This document shows, one piece after another, positions 31,601-43,307 of a stretch of DNA of 64,000 bases. Origin of the DNA: Amoebophrya sp. A120 (Eukaryota; Sar; Dinophyceae; Syndiniales; Amoebophryaceae); NCBI GenBank assembly GCA_905178155.1, contig CAJINV010000004.1, positions 11,267,655 to 11,331,654 on the forward strand, written 5' to 3'. Below the pieces are notes generated by a model, which did no database searches, was not told the DNA's origin, and worked only from the letters and a program-made list of their open reading frames with translations. Each line of letters opens with the position of its first letter. The first letter of the stretch is position 1. The position numbers and the translations under genes were made by a program.

Positions 31601-32440
31601 CTGCAGGCCAGAGCACGAGAGTGCTATCCGAGTTTGTGTTCTGACCTTGAAACACAGAAAAACCCGCACAACATCATCTTAGGCGGGGGCTTTGCAGAAC
31701 TATGATCCCAGGTCTCGACGCGGCGAAAATCCTAGGGGCGCACTTCTTTATCTCCCCGACGTCGGATGATTTTGCGCGAGGTCTTCAGACCTGTCGCCGG
31801 CCAGAGCACAAATCCGACGTGGGGCTGGGGACCTTGCCGAAATGTGCTCCCAGGATTTCCGGCAAACCTTGGGAACGCATTTCCGAAAGGCTAGAGTGTG
31901 GCAGCTGCTGGGCGACCCCTTATATTGAAGGCGCGTTGCTTTTAACGACCTGGCGCTGAACACGAATTGCTTGCAATTTACTAGCACAACAAACAAAATG
32001 CTTTCTATGCCAAGGCATTGCAAGTAATTCGCTTCCAATAGAAGGGCACTTCAAAGCAACTCGCTTTCAACGAGCAGGAGTGCATTTGGCCAAGCGCCGC
32101 ACCGAAGCCTGGATCATGTCGAGCCCATTCTGCCGGACCGTTTCGAGCTGCGCGCCAACCCTCCCAGGTGGATGCGATTTGCTCAGCTTCCGGCAGTGCA
32201 AGTTGAAAGCTTGTTTTGGGCTCATAAAGATCAATTTGTAGTGCGGACCTGCGTCACCGCCGCGTCACGTTTTTGACATGGTAGAAGTGCTGCCGTGCCC
32301 ACTGCATCACGCAGGTAGATGCCCAGAAATGAGGCTCTTTTTGGGTGCTCTGGTTACCGCCCAGTCGTTGATGATGAAATCTGCCCACCATCTCGTGGCC
32401 ACCATCGTCACCGGGCTCTGACCTGAGAAATTACGGGAAA
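31601..32440. other. Non-coding stretch
   Basis: No gene seen. Short echoes of the preceding palindromic family appear up to about 31900. Confidence 0.35.
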
Positions 32441-32450
32441 TAGGATGGCG

Positions 32451-32607
32451 CGCGGACTATAAAAGTGACCAAAAAGCGTCGTTGTTATCGGTTTCGGCCA
32501 GGGCCTCCGAAATCTGGCCAACTTGGCCAGCAAAAACGGCCATTGTTCCGAAGCCTCCGAGCAAACCGATAACAAGCACTCTTTTTGGTCACTTTTATAG
32601 TCCGCGT
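32451..32607. repeat. Large inverted repeat with TATAAAAG in both arms
   Basis: Arms of about 44 bp at 32451-32494 and 32563-32607 contain CGCGGACTATAAAAGTGACC and GTTATCGGTTT in opposite directions, around a 68-bp centre. The word GTTATCGGTTTCGG occurs again at 32627. The two TATAAAAG words point outward in opposite directions, so promoter activity is possible but unproven. Confidence 0.75.
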
Positions 32608-32953
32608 GCCGCCGTGCTACGTGTCTGTTATCGGTTTCGGCTTCCGGACATGCTTCCAAGCACTCGCAGCCACACTGTTTTGTTGGCGCAGTTGGCAAGA
32701 CAGTATCCAGATCGGACGTGGAGTCTGGCCTGGGATGACTGCGCGACACCGAACCTGGAACAACACCACCTCGAGATCCGCCGCGTCAAGTCTGCCGTCT
32801 GCTGCCCCAGGAGAGTGACCAAATCCAAATGCACACAACGAAATCAAAATAATCACTACCGAAGATAGCTACCTCACTACCTAACTTTAAAAAAATTATC
32901 GCTTTCGTTTCAAATTCTTAATTCGATAACGATAACAGATTTTTGCTCGATAG

Positions 32954-34028
32954 CCTATCATGCTGTGATTCGTCATCCTTGCCATGAATCCTCTTGCAAG
33001 AACAGGCTCAGTTTGATTCTCGGGCTGGGTCAAGCAGGCCGCGCCTAGCTTCCATAGCGGGGAGCGGCCCACTCCACCTGGGGCTGGGTCAAGCAGGCCG
33101 CGCCTAGCTTCCATAGCGGGGAGCGGCCCACTCCACCACTAACACGTCTGTCCGGACGAACCGGCACGACGTGAGCGGCCACTTGGGTGGGAGGGGGGGA
33201 AAACGATGTGAATCCATCACAAAGCAAACTATCCAGCGAGACCTGCGGACTACGTCCGCGTCGGTGTAACCAATGACACAAAAACCCGAGCCCCCACCTG
33301 GGGAAAAAACTGATACCCGTTCCCGGGGTACCGAGGCCATACTCAAAGGAGCATGCGCTCTAGGCAAAAACCCAACTTCCCGCCCGGTTAACCAAACCTA
33401 AAAATAGCCTCGCACCTCCAACGTGCCCCCAACCTCTGTCTGGGTGGGAAAATAGCAAGCGATCCAAAACAATCCCAGCCACTGCAGGCACGGCAAACTC
33501 AATCCGAACACCACCAAGCAGAACGTCGCTGCTGAAAAACTCACTGCCGCTGACGACCATCGACGTCAGTACTACTTTTACGGCGAAGGGCCGACCGTGC
33601 GCGAGGCTGCAAAAATTCATTCCGGAAGGCAAGGAAAGAAGTCCGAGTAGCGTCTGAAAAATACTGCTGTCGACCCAAAGCGACCCAGGCTAACCTCGCT
33701 AGGAACCCGAAACCCCTCGTAGGAAAATCCAAAACTCAGAGCCAGACGCGAGCAACCAAAAGCGACGACTTTGCACGCGCCAGGCGTGACTCCTACCCCT
33801 GTCACGAGAGAAAAGGAAACCCGCCCCACGATGGGAACAGAGGGCGAACGAAGGAGACACCGAACCACCAGCCCCAGCCTGGGAACAAGTTCGCAAGGGT
33901 AACGGATTGGGTACCGCCAGTGCCAAACGACTCCTGTTCCCAAAGCAAGGCGAGACCGTGCCTATCATGCTGCTGTGACTCGTCGTCCTTGCCATGAATC
34001 CTCTTGCAACAGGCTCAGTTTGATTCTC
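32954..34028. repeat. 68-bp direct repeats flanking about 0.94 kb
   Basis: The text CCTATCATGCTGTGATTCGT... at 32954-33021 recurs as 33961-34028 with few changes, and its middle 40 bp recur at 30143-30182. The enclosed block has no convincing gene. It may be a mobile or duplicated unit, but no terminal structure beyond the direct repeats was found. Confidence 0.65.
33022..33137. repeat. Two exact 57-59 bp tandem copies
   Basis: The text GGGCTGGGTCAAGCAGGCCG... occurs at 33022-33080 and 33081-33137 with a period of 59 bp and essentially no changes, so the duplication looks recent. Confidence 0.85.
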
Positions 34029-34448
34029 ATTGGCTTCGTATTCAATTATCGCTTTCATACTCCAAGATCAAGTAAACCCAAACTCGAAGGTTCCTTGTTC
34101 CTAGCCTTTGTCTTGAGCCAACAGAGGCGGTAGCCGCATAAAAATACGCCGACACATCTATACTCTACTGGTCGCCTGACAAAGTGGCCAAGTGCAAATG
34201 CTGCATATTGTATGCACAGAAGCTGAAGCCCGAGTTCCTCTTAAGCCCGTGTTGAAGAAATAAATCGAAAAAATAATGCCTTTGAAACCGTCAATATGTA
34301 AAGCTGCTTTTTGCAGTGCCGCAACTCAACTACATTCGAAGGAACGTAGCCGCGCACGACCTCTTCCGCGTTCCTGCACCTGCTACGTCTGCTCCGTTTA
34401 TTTACAACAGCTAATAACAGGTTATTTCAACAATGTAGTTCCAGCCCC

Positions 34449-34724
34449 ATGAATGCTGTAAAAATTAAATCGCTTGAAGGAGGTGCGAGTGAATCTGGCA
34501 AAAAGAAGAACAGGGGAGAGCAAATGCAATCTGCCATGGCGGAAATGGGTTTGAATTTGACTGTGGACCTCGGAGGAAAGCCAGAAAGTCTAGATCATGC
34601 AAAAATGGGAATGGATGCGGCTGTCTCATCTTGCATCCTGCCCCATGTGATTTTCCTGGATATCATCGATCTGCATGGACAAGTTCCGCGGCAACCTCGT
34701 CAACCTTCTTTTTCGAATATGTAA
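34449..34724 (+). CDS. Possible small plus-strand gene, unknown
   Basis: 91 residues from ATG at 34449 (MNAVKIKSLEGGASESGKKK). The first 55 residues have protein-like, lysine- and methionine-rich composition (MAEMGLNLTVDLGGKP); the remainder may be intron read-through. No family, no partner exon and no promoter signal were found. Confidence 0.22.
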   Translation: MNAVKIKSLEGGASESGKKKNRGEQMQSAMAEMGLNLTVDLGGKPESLDHAKMGMDAAVSSCILPHVIFLDIIDLHGQVPRQPRQPSFSNM

Positions 34725-37696
34725 ATCCGCAATACGAAATCACTCATGCCCAACCGCAGCTCTTTCTTTCCCCTGCTCTTCTTTGTCCAAACACAAATGT
34801 CATACGTAAACAAGAAGATGATCCTACTCCAATTTATTACGCAGCGAGCCCCCGGCGCAGGCCGCGACTGGCGAACAATGAAACGGGAACGACTGCTTCA
34901 AGCTCAGAATAGTAAATATCATATTCTGTCCGGTGTACAACCATGAATGAAAAATAGGAAAAAAGCTCTAACGAGTTGAAAAAAAAATTGTAGTCTTGAA
35001 AATTCGGCATATTAAATTGTATATACTGATACTGAAACATATTGACACGGGATATTACGCAAAATTCAAAAGATCGTTGCCTCTGAAACTGATTGTTCAC
35101 TGCCTCAATTTTCGCTTTTGCCTCCAAGCTGTCGCGAGTAATTTGGCTGGTGTACTTGTCACGTTTTTTTTTTCCGTTTCCATCTTCCTGATCAGGCAAT
35201 GGCGGTCGCACCCAGTCGCACCGGGCTGCTCGTTGACATACCTTTTGATTTAGACGTGTGGACTTTAGTTCACAGGTGATCAACCAAATATCAGAATGCT
35301 GTCCGATGAATTTTTGAAATTCCATTTTTTTTTTTAATCAATAAGAGCAAAATAAACCTTCCTCTCCCGGAGACCCGGTAGTGGACTTTGTTGCTGCGGG
35401 CTTTGGCGATGAGGCGGCACACCTGAATTTTCAATTTTTTTCTTTTCGACGTTTTGGTTTTCGAGATCCACTTCATAATCATGACCGTACCGATAAAGCT
35501 TTACGAACCGAGATATCAGCAGGTGCGGAGAGATCACCTCTCTTCACCGTTATCTGTAGCGGTCTAACTAAAAATACGATATCAAGCTCAGCGCTGCGCA
35601 GAAGGAGCGAAAGACGGGTTTTCAGGGTGATAAACAACAACAACTAATTCGACGCTAAGCTTTTATTTTGTCCAAAGTGTACTAAATGACAGAAGATGAA
35701 GGCCTACGCCAACAACTGGTGATTCAGGAATACAGCACGCGCACGAAAACAAATAGAAGCAGGAATAGAATTAGAAAGGTGTACAAAACAGTAAAGAAAC
35801 GTCACAGTGAAACACGAAAGTCAAATCAGGGAAACAGACGAGGCCAGAACAGTAGTATAGGTTAACAAGGGTTTAGAAGAAAACTAGAAATAATTGCCGC
35901 GGAGCAGCAGCAGGGTGATGCCGTTTTTCAGACTTGCAAGCAAGCGAAGCTCGGCCTGCAAAGGAGGGGCTTCCAAGTTGTATTAACGGTCGTGATATGA
36001 TGTTTCGTACATAGTACAAGGGAATTCGGAAGAACTTTTCTTCGAATTTTCAAAAACTTCTTCTTGTTCGACAACATGAAGAGTGCCAAGTAAAATTTCT
36101 TCTTGAAGATGTTGTACTGCAGATCGTGAGCTTGTTGCTGTATTGCTATGAATAAATGGTCCTATGAATGCCTTTTCCGTGTGCGGTCCATGGGAGCTCG
36201 TTTGTTCATCTTTTGCCTTGACATGGTTTCCCAGGAAGATGAGCAAAGCCAAGGGGCCTATGGATTATACCGCTTAATAATGTTCGCAGTTCGCTGTTTC
36301 TCGGAGTAGTACTACAACATGGCCCTTTTACACTGCACCCATTTCCTTCTTGTGCAGTTACCACAGATTTTGTTTTCCTTCCAAAGAGAGCCTGCTCCTA
36401 AACAAGAAGATGCCGGCCAATGTGGTCAAAGGTTTAACTTCTTCTGCTTTCATGAGTTCTGCACCCAACAAACAGCGTGTGGTCCGCCGTTGTGGATTAG
36501 GATTTACTATGTCGTGTGTGCCCAACTCGGGACGGTCAGAATCCATCCGATTCTTATTTATATTTTGCTTTTGCATGGGGGAAAAGGTGCGAATAATAAG
36601 AGGATAGATGAACCTGACAAAAACAGCATCTGCGATTCATATAACTAACAATCAGGGAGAGTGCTTTTACTTATCTATGCTCTGAGTGTGAAGCACTTAA
36701 AAGTAGTTTTTGACTCTTTCTGAGAACTGTAGTGCTTGCATTATGTGGGTGTGGCTTCCCCAGAAGCGTCGCGATTTCCTGATTTGGAGGGAATGACTCT
36801 TGCAGTGTGTAAGTAAAAGTATAGAAAAGTTGGAGTGCAAGCGGCAGGACTCGAATATTCACGGTTGTATTTATGAATGAAAAGCAGATGGTAGATTACG
36901 GTAGCGGTCCTGGTCCTACGCTGTAGGAATTGAGAGACTCAATGTCGATATAGCAGGTGCAGCACCGCGCACTTCGGTACGACGACCCTGTCGATACTTA
37001 AAGCAGGTCTAGCACTTTTACAGCCCCTATTCGGGTATGAAAGCCTGAATAGCCCCGCTCCTGATCATCAGAAAACGACATCGAGCTACAAGAGCTGCAC
37101 CTCCACCTAAATCGTGAAAGTTATATATTACTTCGCACTCTTCCAGTACCTACTAAGGGGATAGGGATACTCGTACTAGCATACGCATCGGAAGTTTGCT
37201 GTCCCAATGTTGTGTTCCTTCATTTCAGTATGAAGAGTAGTGTCGACATGTACTTGTAGAGAACGAAAACGTGCTCCACAAAAGAGATCTAAGTTACACG
37301 CCTTTGAATGTATGTCTCGGGATTGTGGCTGGGGAAGTGTCTCTTTGTCTTTGTTTTCATGTAATTCACAAATCATCTGTAATATGCCAAAAGCAGTAAA
37401 AAGTATGGGGTAATAAGCTTCTCGAAGCTTTTTATGTCATTGCTGAATGTCGTGCCGTCTTGCTTCTCCGCATTTAGTTTTTATCTACTCTAAAAGTTTG
37501 CTTTTCTAGAGAAGCACAATTCCTCTGAGAAGCGCCGTGAAGTAGACTTCACGTCCGTACTCAGCAAGAAAGATAGAAAGGAACAGCACACACGCACAAT
37601 GAATTTCTCTCTAGCGTGACACGCCGCCCTTTGCAAGTTCTAAAAGAGACCTACATCAACTACCCTTTTTTACACACAGAAAGAATGAGTCGTCCT
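34725..37696. other. Three-kb stretch without a supported gene
   Basis: It has AT-rich pieces, homopolymer tracts (for example near 35330) and only short frames on both strands. No inverted terminal repeats, RNA gene or domain was recognised. Confidence 0.35.
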
Positions 37697-40600
37697 CTAG
37701 TGGGTTGCAGTTGTCCCGTTGCTACTGTACTGAAAATTCTCTAGGTCAGTGCCACAACTAGTGCTAGGAACGGCTGATAACCTGCTGTTCAGGAATTCTG
37801 CGTCGGTGGCGGTGGTAACAGCTCCATTACTCGTGTTTGGCGTTGATGACATCTTCAACTGCACCGGCTGCTCGTTCGCATCTGTTTTTATTTTCGTGCA
37901 CTTTGACTTATTTGTGAAAATTGTGAATTGAATATAAAACGTGTCGTTGCATGACAAGGCAAAAATTTCTTCAAGAACATGAACGAGATTCAATGTACCA
38001 TGTCAAGGTTGACGAATAAACACAACATGAAATGTACCTTGCGCCTTTGTCGGACTTTGCGCTCCAGAGAGGAATGCGGAGTGCTGGGCCTGTGCGGCTT
38101 TGTTATACGTCTGATCCGGCATTGCGGAACCTGAGAGAGTGATCACCCGGGAACGAAATTTCGAAACGCAACTGATGCAGATGTTTTCAACATCTCATTT
38201 AACTGCAAGTCAATACATGACCAGCACGTAGTTCAATTCGTTGCACTGCTAGAGGGACCGAATGAGCATCAAGCAGTCCTTGAGGTCTCGTTTCTCGATC
38301 CTGCGCTACCACACTATCAGTAACAGTTCATGTTACAGTTACAGAAGATATAGATGCACATCAAATACCTGTACCTTGCAAGTAGTTCATGTGCTTGCCC
38401 CCGGCGTATTTTCCGGACCCTTTGATGCCTTTCCCAAAGCCGCCCTTGGCGCCGCGGTGCCCGCCCTGCCCGTGCTCCGGTTTTTCGTAGAAGCGGCAGA
38501 CAATCTTGCCGCAGCCCTCTCGGATCTCGTAGTTGTTGTTTAGCGTGTTAATCTATGGATTGTAAAAATGTCTGGGTCTGGAAGGTTGGAACTTGTAATG
38601 CTAGCTTTCCATACCTAGAAAATCTGTATTGCATAACCAACAAAAGTCGCAGCCTCTTTTGCCATGCAAAAACGCAGTTTCTCATGCGGATTGCCTATGA
38701 GAAAGCGTTTTGGGAAGTTGTCATGCCGGACTGCATTCGGAAGCGTTTCCATCATGCACATTTTAGCATCACAAGTTTCCAGACCCAGACATTTTTGCAT
38801 TTGATATAATCGCGGTCTGGGCCTCGATTTGCTGCTGGTACTCCACAAACGCACAGGCTTTATCAAGTGCAAAAATGTCTGGGTCTGGAAACTTGTGATG
38901 CTGGGTGGCGTATCGTGAGGAGGCCACGAGTGCTGGCTCAGCATGACAAGTTTCTGAGCTTCTCGGTGTTGCCTATTCTGCATGACAAACTGCGTGTCTG
39001 CATGACAGAAAAACGGCGCTCTTGGGTAACGTGCATGACAGATTTGAGAGTTATGCCAGACAAGCATGACAAACATGCACTCTTCCAGACCGAGACATTT
39101 TTACATTTGATAGGCTTGCCCACTGTCTGACTTGCCGACCATAACGTGCACATCCGTCACTACACCATATGTGGAAAAAACCTTTTTTGTTTTTTTTTCA
39201 TTCCGCATATTCCATAGTACACCTCCAATCACAGTGTCGTCCTGCTCCTGTTCAAGCCACGTAGAGGCAAAAATGGATGTGCCGGCATATCAAAAAGCCG
39301 TTCTTTCAGTACTTACCTGTCGTAGCACTTCCTTGGTGATGTCAGTGGGTAGGTTGCCGACGAAGATCTTCCGCTGTATGCGAACGAAGAGCGAGGACGT
39401 AGCACCACCGCGGAATTTCACTTTGTCATGCTGTGCTGCAAGTACACGCTCTCGTCGATCTTGTGCCTACCGATACTCACGATACCGTCAGTAGGTGCAT
39501 ATAGCAAAAGATCCCGCAGCTTCTCCAAACCCCTTTCACCTTCATTTGGAGAAGAATCGACGCGCGGAACCACGGACTACGACTAGTATCAAAATCTGTT
39601 CGTGTTGTGTATGATACTAACTGATGCAAGTGCGTGTGTCTTCGAAGGCACAGCAACTGCAAGTAGTCTCATCTCCAGATGATTGCGAAATCTACAAATC
39701 CTTGATCGAGCACTGCAGCACAGCAGCCTTGCGAAATTCCTAGGTGGGTCAAGCGTCCCCGAAATTCTTCTTAATACCGGGGTGGTTGGGGTGCGGATTG
39801 CGCCCGGGGCGCGGTCCACCCCCCTTGCCGCCGCCGTAGTAACTGCCACCACCCGCGGCTCCCGCGGCCCCGCCGGCCTGCTGCTGCATGCCGTTGTGTT
39901 GCATCATGCCGTTCTGGACCTGGGCGCCCATGGGAAGATTCTGGTTGTGCACCATGCCATTGTGGCCGCCGCCCTTGGCCATGCCGGCCGCTCCGGGGCC
40001 CTTGGGATTCATGCCTCCCGGCCCCTTCCCACCGGCCATCGCCATGCCGGCCGGATTGTACAGCGGGTTGTAAAGCGGATTCAGAAAGTCGTGCCCCGCC
40101 ACGGCCGGAGGCTGGTGCGCGAGAGCCTGATATATGTATAATGACAATTTGTGTTGTTTCTTGCATCATGGAGCCATAGTGGCGAAAGAAGTTGAACTTG
40201 TTGCGCTTCACAATTTTGGACTTGCTCCTGATGGTCACGCCTAAGAAACGCCACTGTCAACATGCACACAAATATACTAATTCAATTCCTCGTCGTACCT
40301 GCGCATATACGGCGTACGGATCCGTCGCATACATTCCGTACGGATTCAGAGCGCCCTGGAGCATTGGATTAAAACCTGCTGCGGCGGCGTTGGATCCCGC
40401 GTAAGAACCTGCACTTGTCATCGAGCCTGAAGCGCGGGTGTCGACCTTGGCATACGATACCTGAATAGTGTATTCGCAGCAATAACGTCTGATAATTCTT
40501 GGATAAACAGGGAATTCGAAAAACTCCCTCTCGACATGAGTTTTGAAATCATCGTATACTCACCATCAGATGGTGCTTGAGCCTTCTTTTCCCAGATGAA

Positions 40601-42220
40601 ACAAATGCCCAGCAACAGCAGTACTAAACTTACCGTGATCGGGTCGACCGCATCGATGCGAATTTTGTACGTCTTATTCAGAGCAGCGATTGCTTGGTCA
40701 GCAGACACCTGATCAGCGTAGTGCACGAACGCACATGCCGCACCGGACTGGGACCGACCTGATTATGATTTGTGGAGGGGGTATGGATTATTTATTGCTG
40801 TCCTCGTACAACTGAATGAAAACTTTTAAATTTGCAATTCGCGCGTAGCGCTACTGTCAAGTCTTCCTCCATGTTGATAGAGACGCCGCCTTTTGTAAGT
40901 GCCCCAAAAGAAAACCACTCTATACCGGTCATAATGTGTACATCCGTGACCATTCCGTAGGTGGTCACGGCTGGCCTTTTGGGCCACCCAGATCGAGCTT
41001 TTCCAAGCCTGGGAAGGGTTCCAGTTTGCGACCTCAGAGAGGTCGAAAACCGTGCCCGTGTGACACACCTCCACAGGCTTGATAATTGTTTTTTCTTCGT
41101 CCAATCCCGGTGGTACGGGCCTGCGGAAAATTTTGCGAACCCCTTTTGAGCGGCAATTTTCAACAAGCGGCTTCTGCTTTTTCACAAAAAAACGCCATTT
41201 TCAATTTATTACTAAGCGGCCGCTGCGCCATGCAGAAAATCCGCGTTTTCTCCCGGCCGCTTCCACGCTGCGAAAAATGTAACTTTTTTCGTCTTTTTTT
41301 TCAATTTTCAAGCGGTTTCCAGGTTCTGGACGAATTTGGTAAATTTTGTCGCCCGCTTGCATGCTGTAAAAAAACGCACTTTTTAAGCATTTTTTTTCAA
41401 TTTTTAAGCGGCCGGGGCTGCCTGGTAGTGACGCATTTTCCGCTATAAAACGCATCACACCATCGGCCCTAGCCGAAAATACTTTTCTCTTTTTTCAGAT
41501 TCAGACCGGGCGGAGCAGCAAAACTGCTCTTTTTTACCCTCTTCTCGCTTGGTAATTGCTGTTTTGGCTGCTTTCGGCAAAATTCGCACAAATTCCCTCC
41601 GATCCGCTTTCTGAAGGCAAAACACAGTTGGAAATGCCCGACTTTGCGAGTGATTGCATACTCCCGAGTCCCTCCCATATGGCAACGGCAAAGCCTTCGC
41701 GCTGCGTTTGCGATGGATGAGCATCTCGCAAAGAGCGCTTTGCGCGCGGGCTTTGGTTACCAGATAAGTACTGAAAAGAAAACTACTCTATACCGGTCAT
41801 AATGTGTACGTCCGTGACCATTCCGTATGTGGTGAAAACGGTGCGCGTGCTATCGTGATGAAAAATCCCCCCCATTCCCATATCGAAATGGAAAAACTCG
41901 TGCACGCAACTCGCTCCGTATTGCAGCAAGCCACCACACGTAGATGCTAATCCTGTGACTGAGTGTAGCGAGCAGAGTCTTAGTGGTTCGGCATGACAGA
42001 TGTCCCAACAATGACCCGAACGGTATAGGACAACATTGCGCACAAAATTAAAGAATTAAAATACAACGCGAAGGTATTAATACTAGGTAAGCACACAAAA
42101 CAAGCGCTTTCCCCTTTGTTTGAGCAGTACTTCTCAAGGGGAGGGGGAATTTTCCTCTCAATACATGTCTTCCTCGCTGATGTCAGCGGGAAGGTTCCCG
42201 ACGAACAATTTGTACTCCAT
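37697..42220 (-). CDS. Two-RRM RNA-binding protein, many exons
   Basis: The likely start is ATG at 42220, just after acceptor TTTTGCACAG. RRM1 is assembled from exons at 42220-42164, about 41845-41790 and about 40763-40632: YKLFVGNLPADISEEDM, then RTVFTTYGMVTDVHIMTG, then AACAFVHY and IAALNKTYKI. A linker follows (about 40460-40300 and 40130-39755), rich in Met/Gly/Asn/Pro with NPLYNPLYNP. RRM2 is assembled from about 39373-39317, about 39200-39113, 38860-38807 and 38553-38386: RKIFVGNLPTDITKEVLRQ, VFSTYGVVTDVHVMVG, ACAFVEYQQQ and INTLNNNYEIREG. A Gly/Lys-rich tail and a last exon ending at 37697 follow. It resembles CELF/Bruno-type or hnRNP-type RNA-binding proteins, with no closer call possible. 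Introns are a mix of GT-AG, one GC-AG and four mobile or repeat-based ones. RNP2 and RNP1 motifs are intact. Confidence 0.85.
38554..38806. mobile_element. Introner-like element, family 1, in RRM2
   Basis: The left end is a decayed form, TATGGATTGTAAAAATGTCT; the right end is ...TTTTTGCATTTGATA. Flanking repeats are TAATC (38549-38553, 38807-38811). Removal joins GCG ATT AAC ACG CTA in frame within RRM2 (INTLNNNY). Confidence 0.9.
38861..39112. mobile_element. Introner-like element, family 1, just before the RNP1 motif
   Basis: It starts TATCAAGTGCAAAAATGTCT and ends ...TTTTTACATTTGATA. Flanking repeats are GGCTT (38856-38860, 39113-39117). It lies within RRM2 between GKSDSGQA and CAFVEY. 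Only 54 bp of exon separates it from the element at 38554. Confidence 0.9.
39374..39754 (-). other. GC-AG intron with internal inverted repeat
   Basis: Minus-strand donor GGGGAC|GCTTGA and acceptor CATACAG|CGGAAG give a phase-0 join from the Gly-rich linker to RKIFVGNLP. Just inside both ends lie inverted arms (39403-39440 and 39714-39748) sharing GGAATTTC and GCTGTGCTGCA words. It may be a decayed introner of another family. Confidence 0.55.
40907..40969 (-). repeat. Duplicate of an RRM1 exon inside the intron
   Basis: This 60-bp stretch repeats 41773-41835, including the exon text TACGGAATGGTCACGGAYGT and the donor side CCG|GTATAGAG. The two coding differences seen (GAC/GAT, ACA/ACC) are both silent. 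It is either a relic of a local duplication or an alternative exon. Confidence 0.75.
41150..41450. repeat. Degenerate tandem repeat inside an RRM-gene intron
   Basis: The word TTTTTTTTCAATTTTNAAGC followed by GG recurs at about 41200, 41300 and 41395, between GC-rich spacers containing CGGCCGC or CGGCCG. The unit is roughly 95-105 bp and divergent. Confidence 0.5.
41851..42163. mobile_element. Introner-like element, family 5, in RRM1
   Basis: The left end is TATCGTGATGAAAAATCCCC and the right end read inward TATTGAGAGGAAAATTCCCC, so the ends have drifted. Flanking 5-mers CGTGC and CATGT match at three of five bases. Removal joins GAA GAC ATG CGC ACC GTT in frame, completing RRM1. Confidence 0.8.
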
Positions 42221-42600
42221 GACTTCTTGTCCTGTGCAAAAGTATCGCATTCGTACCAAGAGCAAAACCATAACCTACCAATTTCAATCTTGCATGACAG
42301 AATGTCTCTACTTCCAAGGCAAATCAGCACTGCAAGTTCCACTTTTCAAGAAGTTGAGAAAATCCAATATTGTGCATGCAACTTATACTAGTGCGATGCT
42401 TTTGCAATGCCTACTTGTTCCGATGGGGTCATGTAGAAACGGTTATTTCCAGGCGTTGCGACGCGGTGGAGCGCAGCTCGTAGTCACCCTCCGAGCCCTT
42501 TCTTTCTCTAACTTCTAAGACCTTTGCGTGACGTAGTAGTTCTTTCCAGTTCTGTACCGTCGACGTCGCCCAGCTGATCTCTTCCTGCTCTTGCGGACAA

Positions 42601-42745
42601 TCAATCGTTCTCGGGGTGTCGACCAGAACCAACTACAGAGGACTTGGAGTTCAGCTGCTTTTCAGGAGTAGCTTCTGGCAGCAGATAGCGCTGATATTTC
42701 CGCGGCTCGTAGTTTTGAGGCTGCTCCTGCTGGTCCTGGCGCCCA
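42601..42745 (-). CDS. Possible terminal exon of an unknown gene
   Basis: A minus frame reads QDQQEQPQNYEPRKYQRYLL and then PEATPEKQL to a TGA at 42601-42603. The composition looks like real protein, but no start, upstream exon or family could be fixed. Sequence upstream to 43087 may hold further exons, into which the composite element at 43088 would have inserted. Confidence 0.25.
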
Positions 42746-43237
42746 GTAGAAAATGAAAGAAGGGCGGACAGGTTCTACTTGAAGCTGTGATTTTTCTGAA
42801 ACGACGAGGACCACGGGGTCAGAAGGTACTTAAATCGTGCCAGAATGAAGTAGCTCTTCCCGCCGGCGGTTCCTTAGAAGGATTCGGTCGATTCGGTTTC
42901 CTGATCCTGAAACTGAGTTTTTCCTACTTCTGCGCGGGCCTCGTAGGAGGTTCGGCGTTGTTTCTTGTTCTGCTTCTGCTCCAGTAAACAATGGACTGCA
43001 GCTAGTACGGCACTTGACGTGGTTATCGATAATGCTCAATGCGATAATGTAAGTTCGTGAGGATGATGGTTGTGTTCTCCGGGTATGTATCAACTGTAAA
43101 AATGTCTGGGTCTGGAAGAATGCAACTTGTGATGCTGAATTTGGATTCCAAAAAAATCTGTATTGCATGAGCAGCAAAGGGAGTGTAATTCTTGCTACGC
43201 GTTGTTGTTGTTGTTTTGACATTTGACTCCTGTCAGG

Positions 43238-43307
43238 GTGGCGTTAGAACAGATTTAGCCTCTGCCAATACCGTGGCGTTAGAACAGATTTAGCCTCTGC
43301 CAATACC
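43238..43307. repeat. Two exact 35-bp tandem copies
   Basis: GTGGCGTTAGAACAGATTTA... is repeated at 43238-43272 and 43273-43307 without change, close to the left edge of the DNA inserted in the composite introner. This could be the tail of the inserted element. Confidence 0.85.

Noticed and set aside
33617-34058. Overlapping minus-strand frames with hydrophobic words
   Set aside because: Frames lack ATG starts in context, show biased low-complexity composition and lie inside repeated DNA.
42787-42987. Plus-strand frame with a hydrophobic C-terminus
   Set aside because: Short, antisense to a more protein-like minus stretch, no family.
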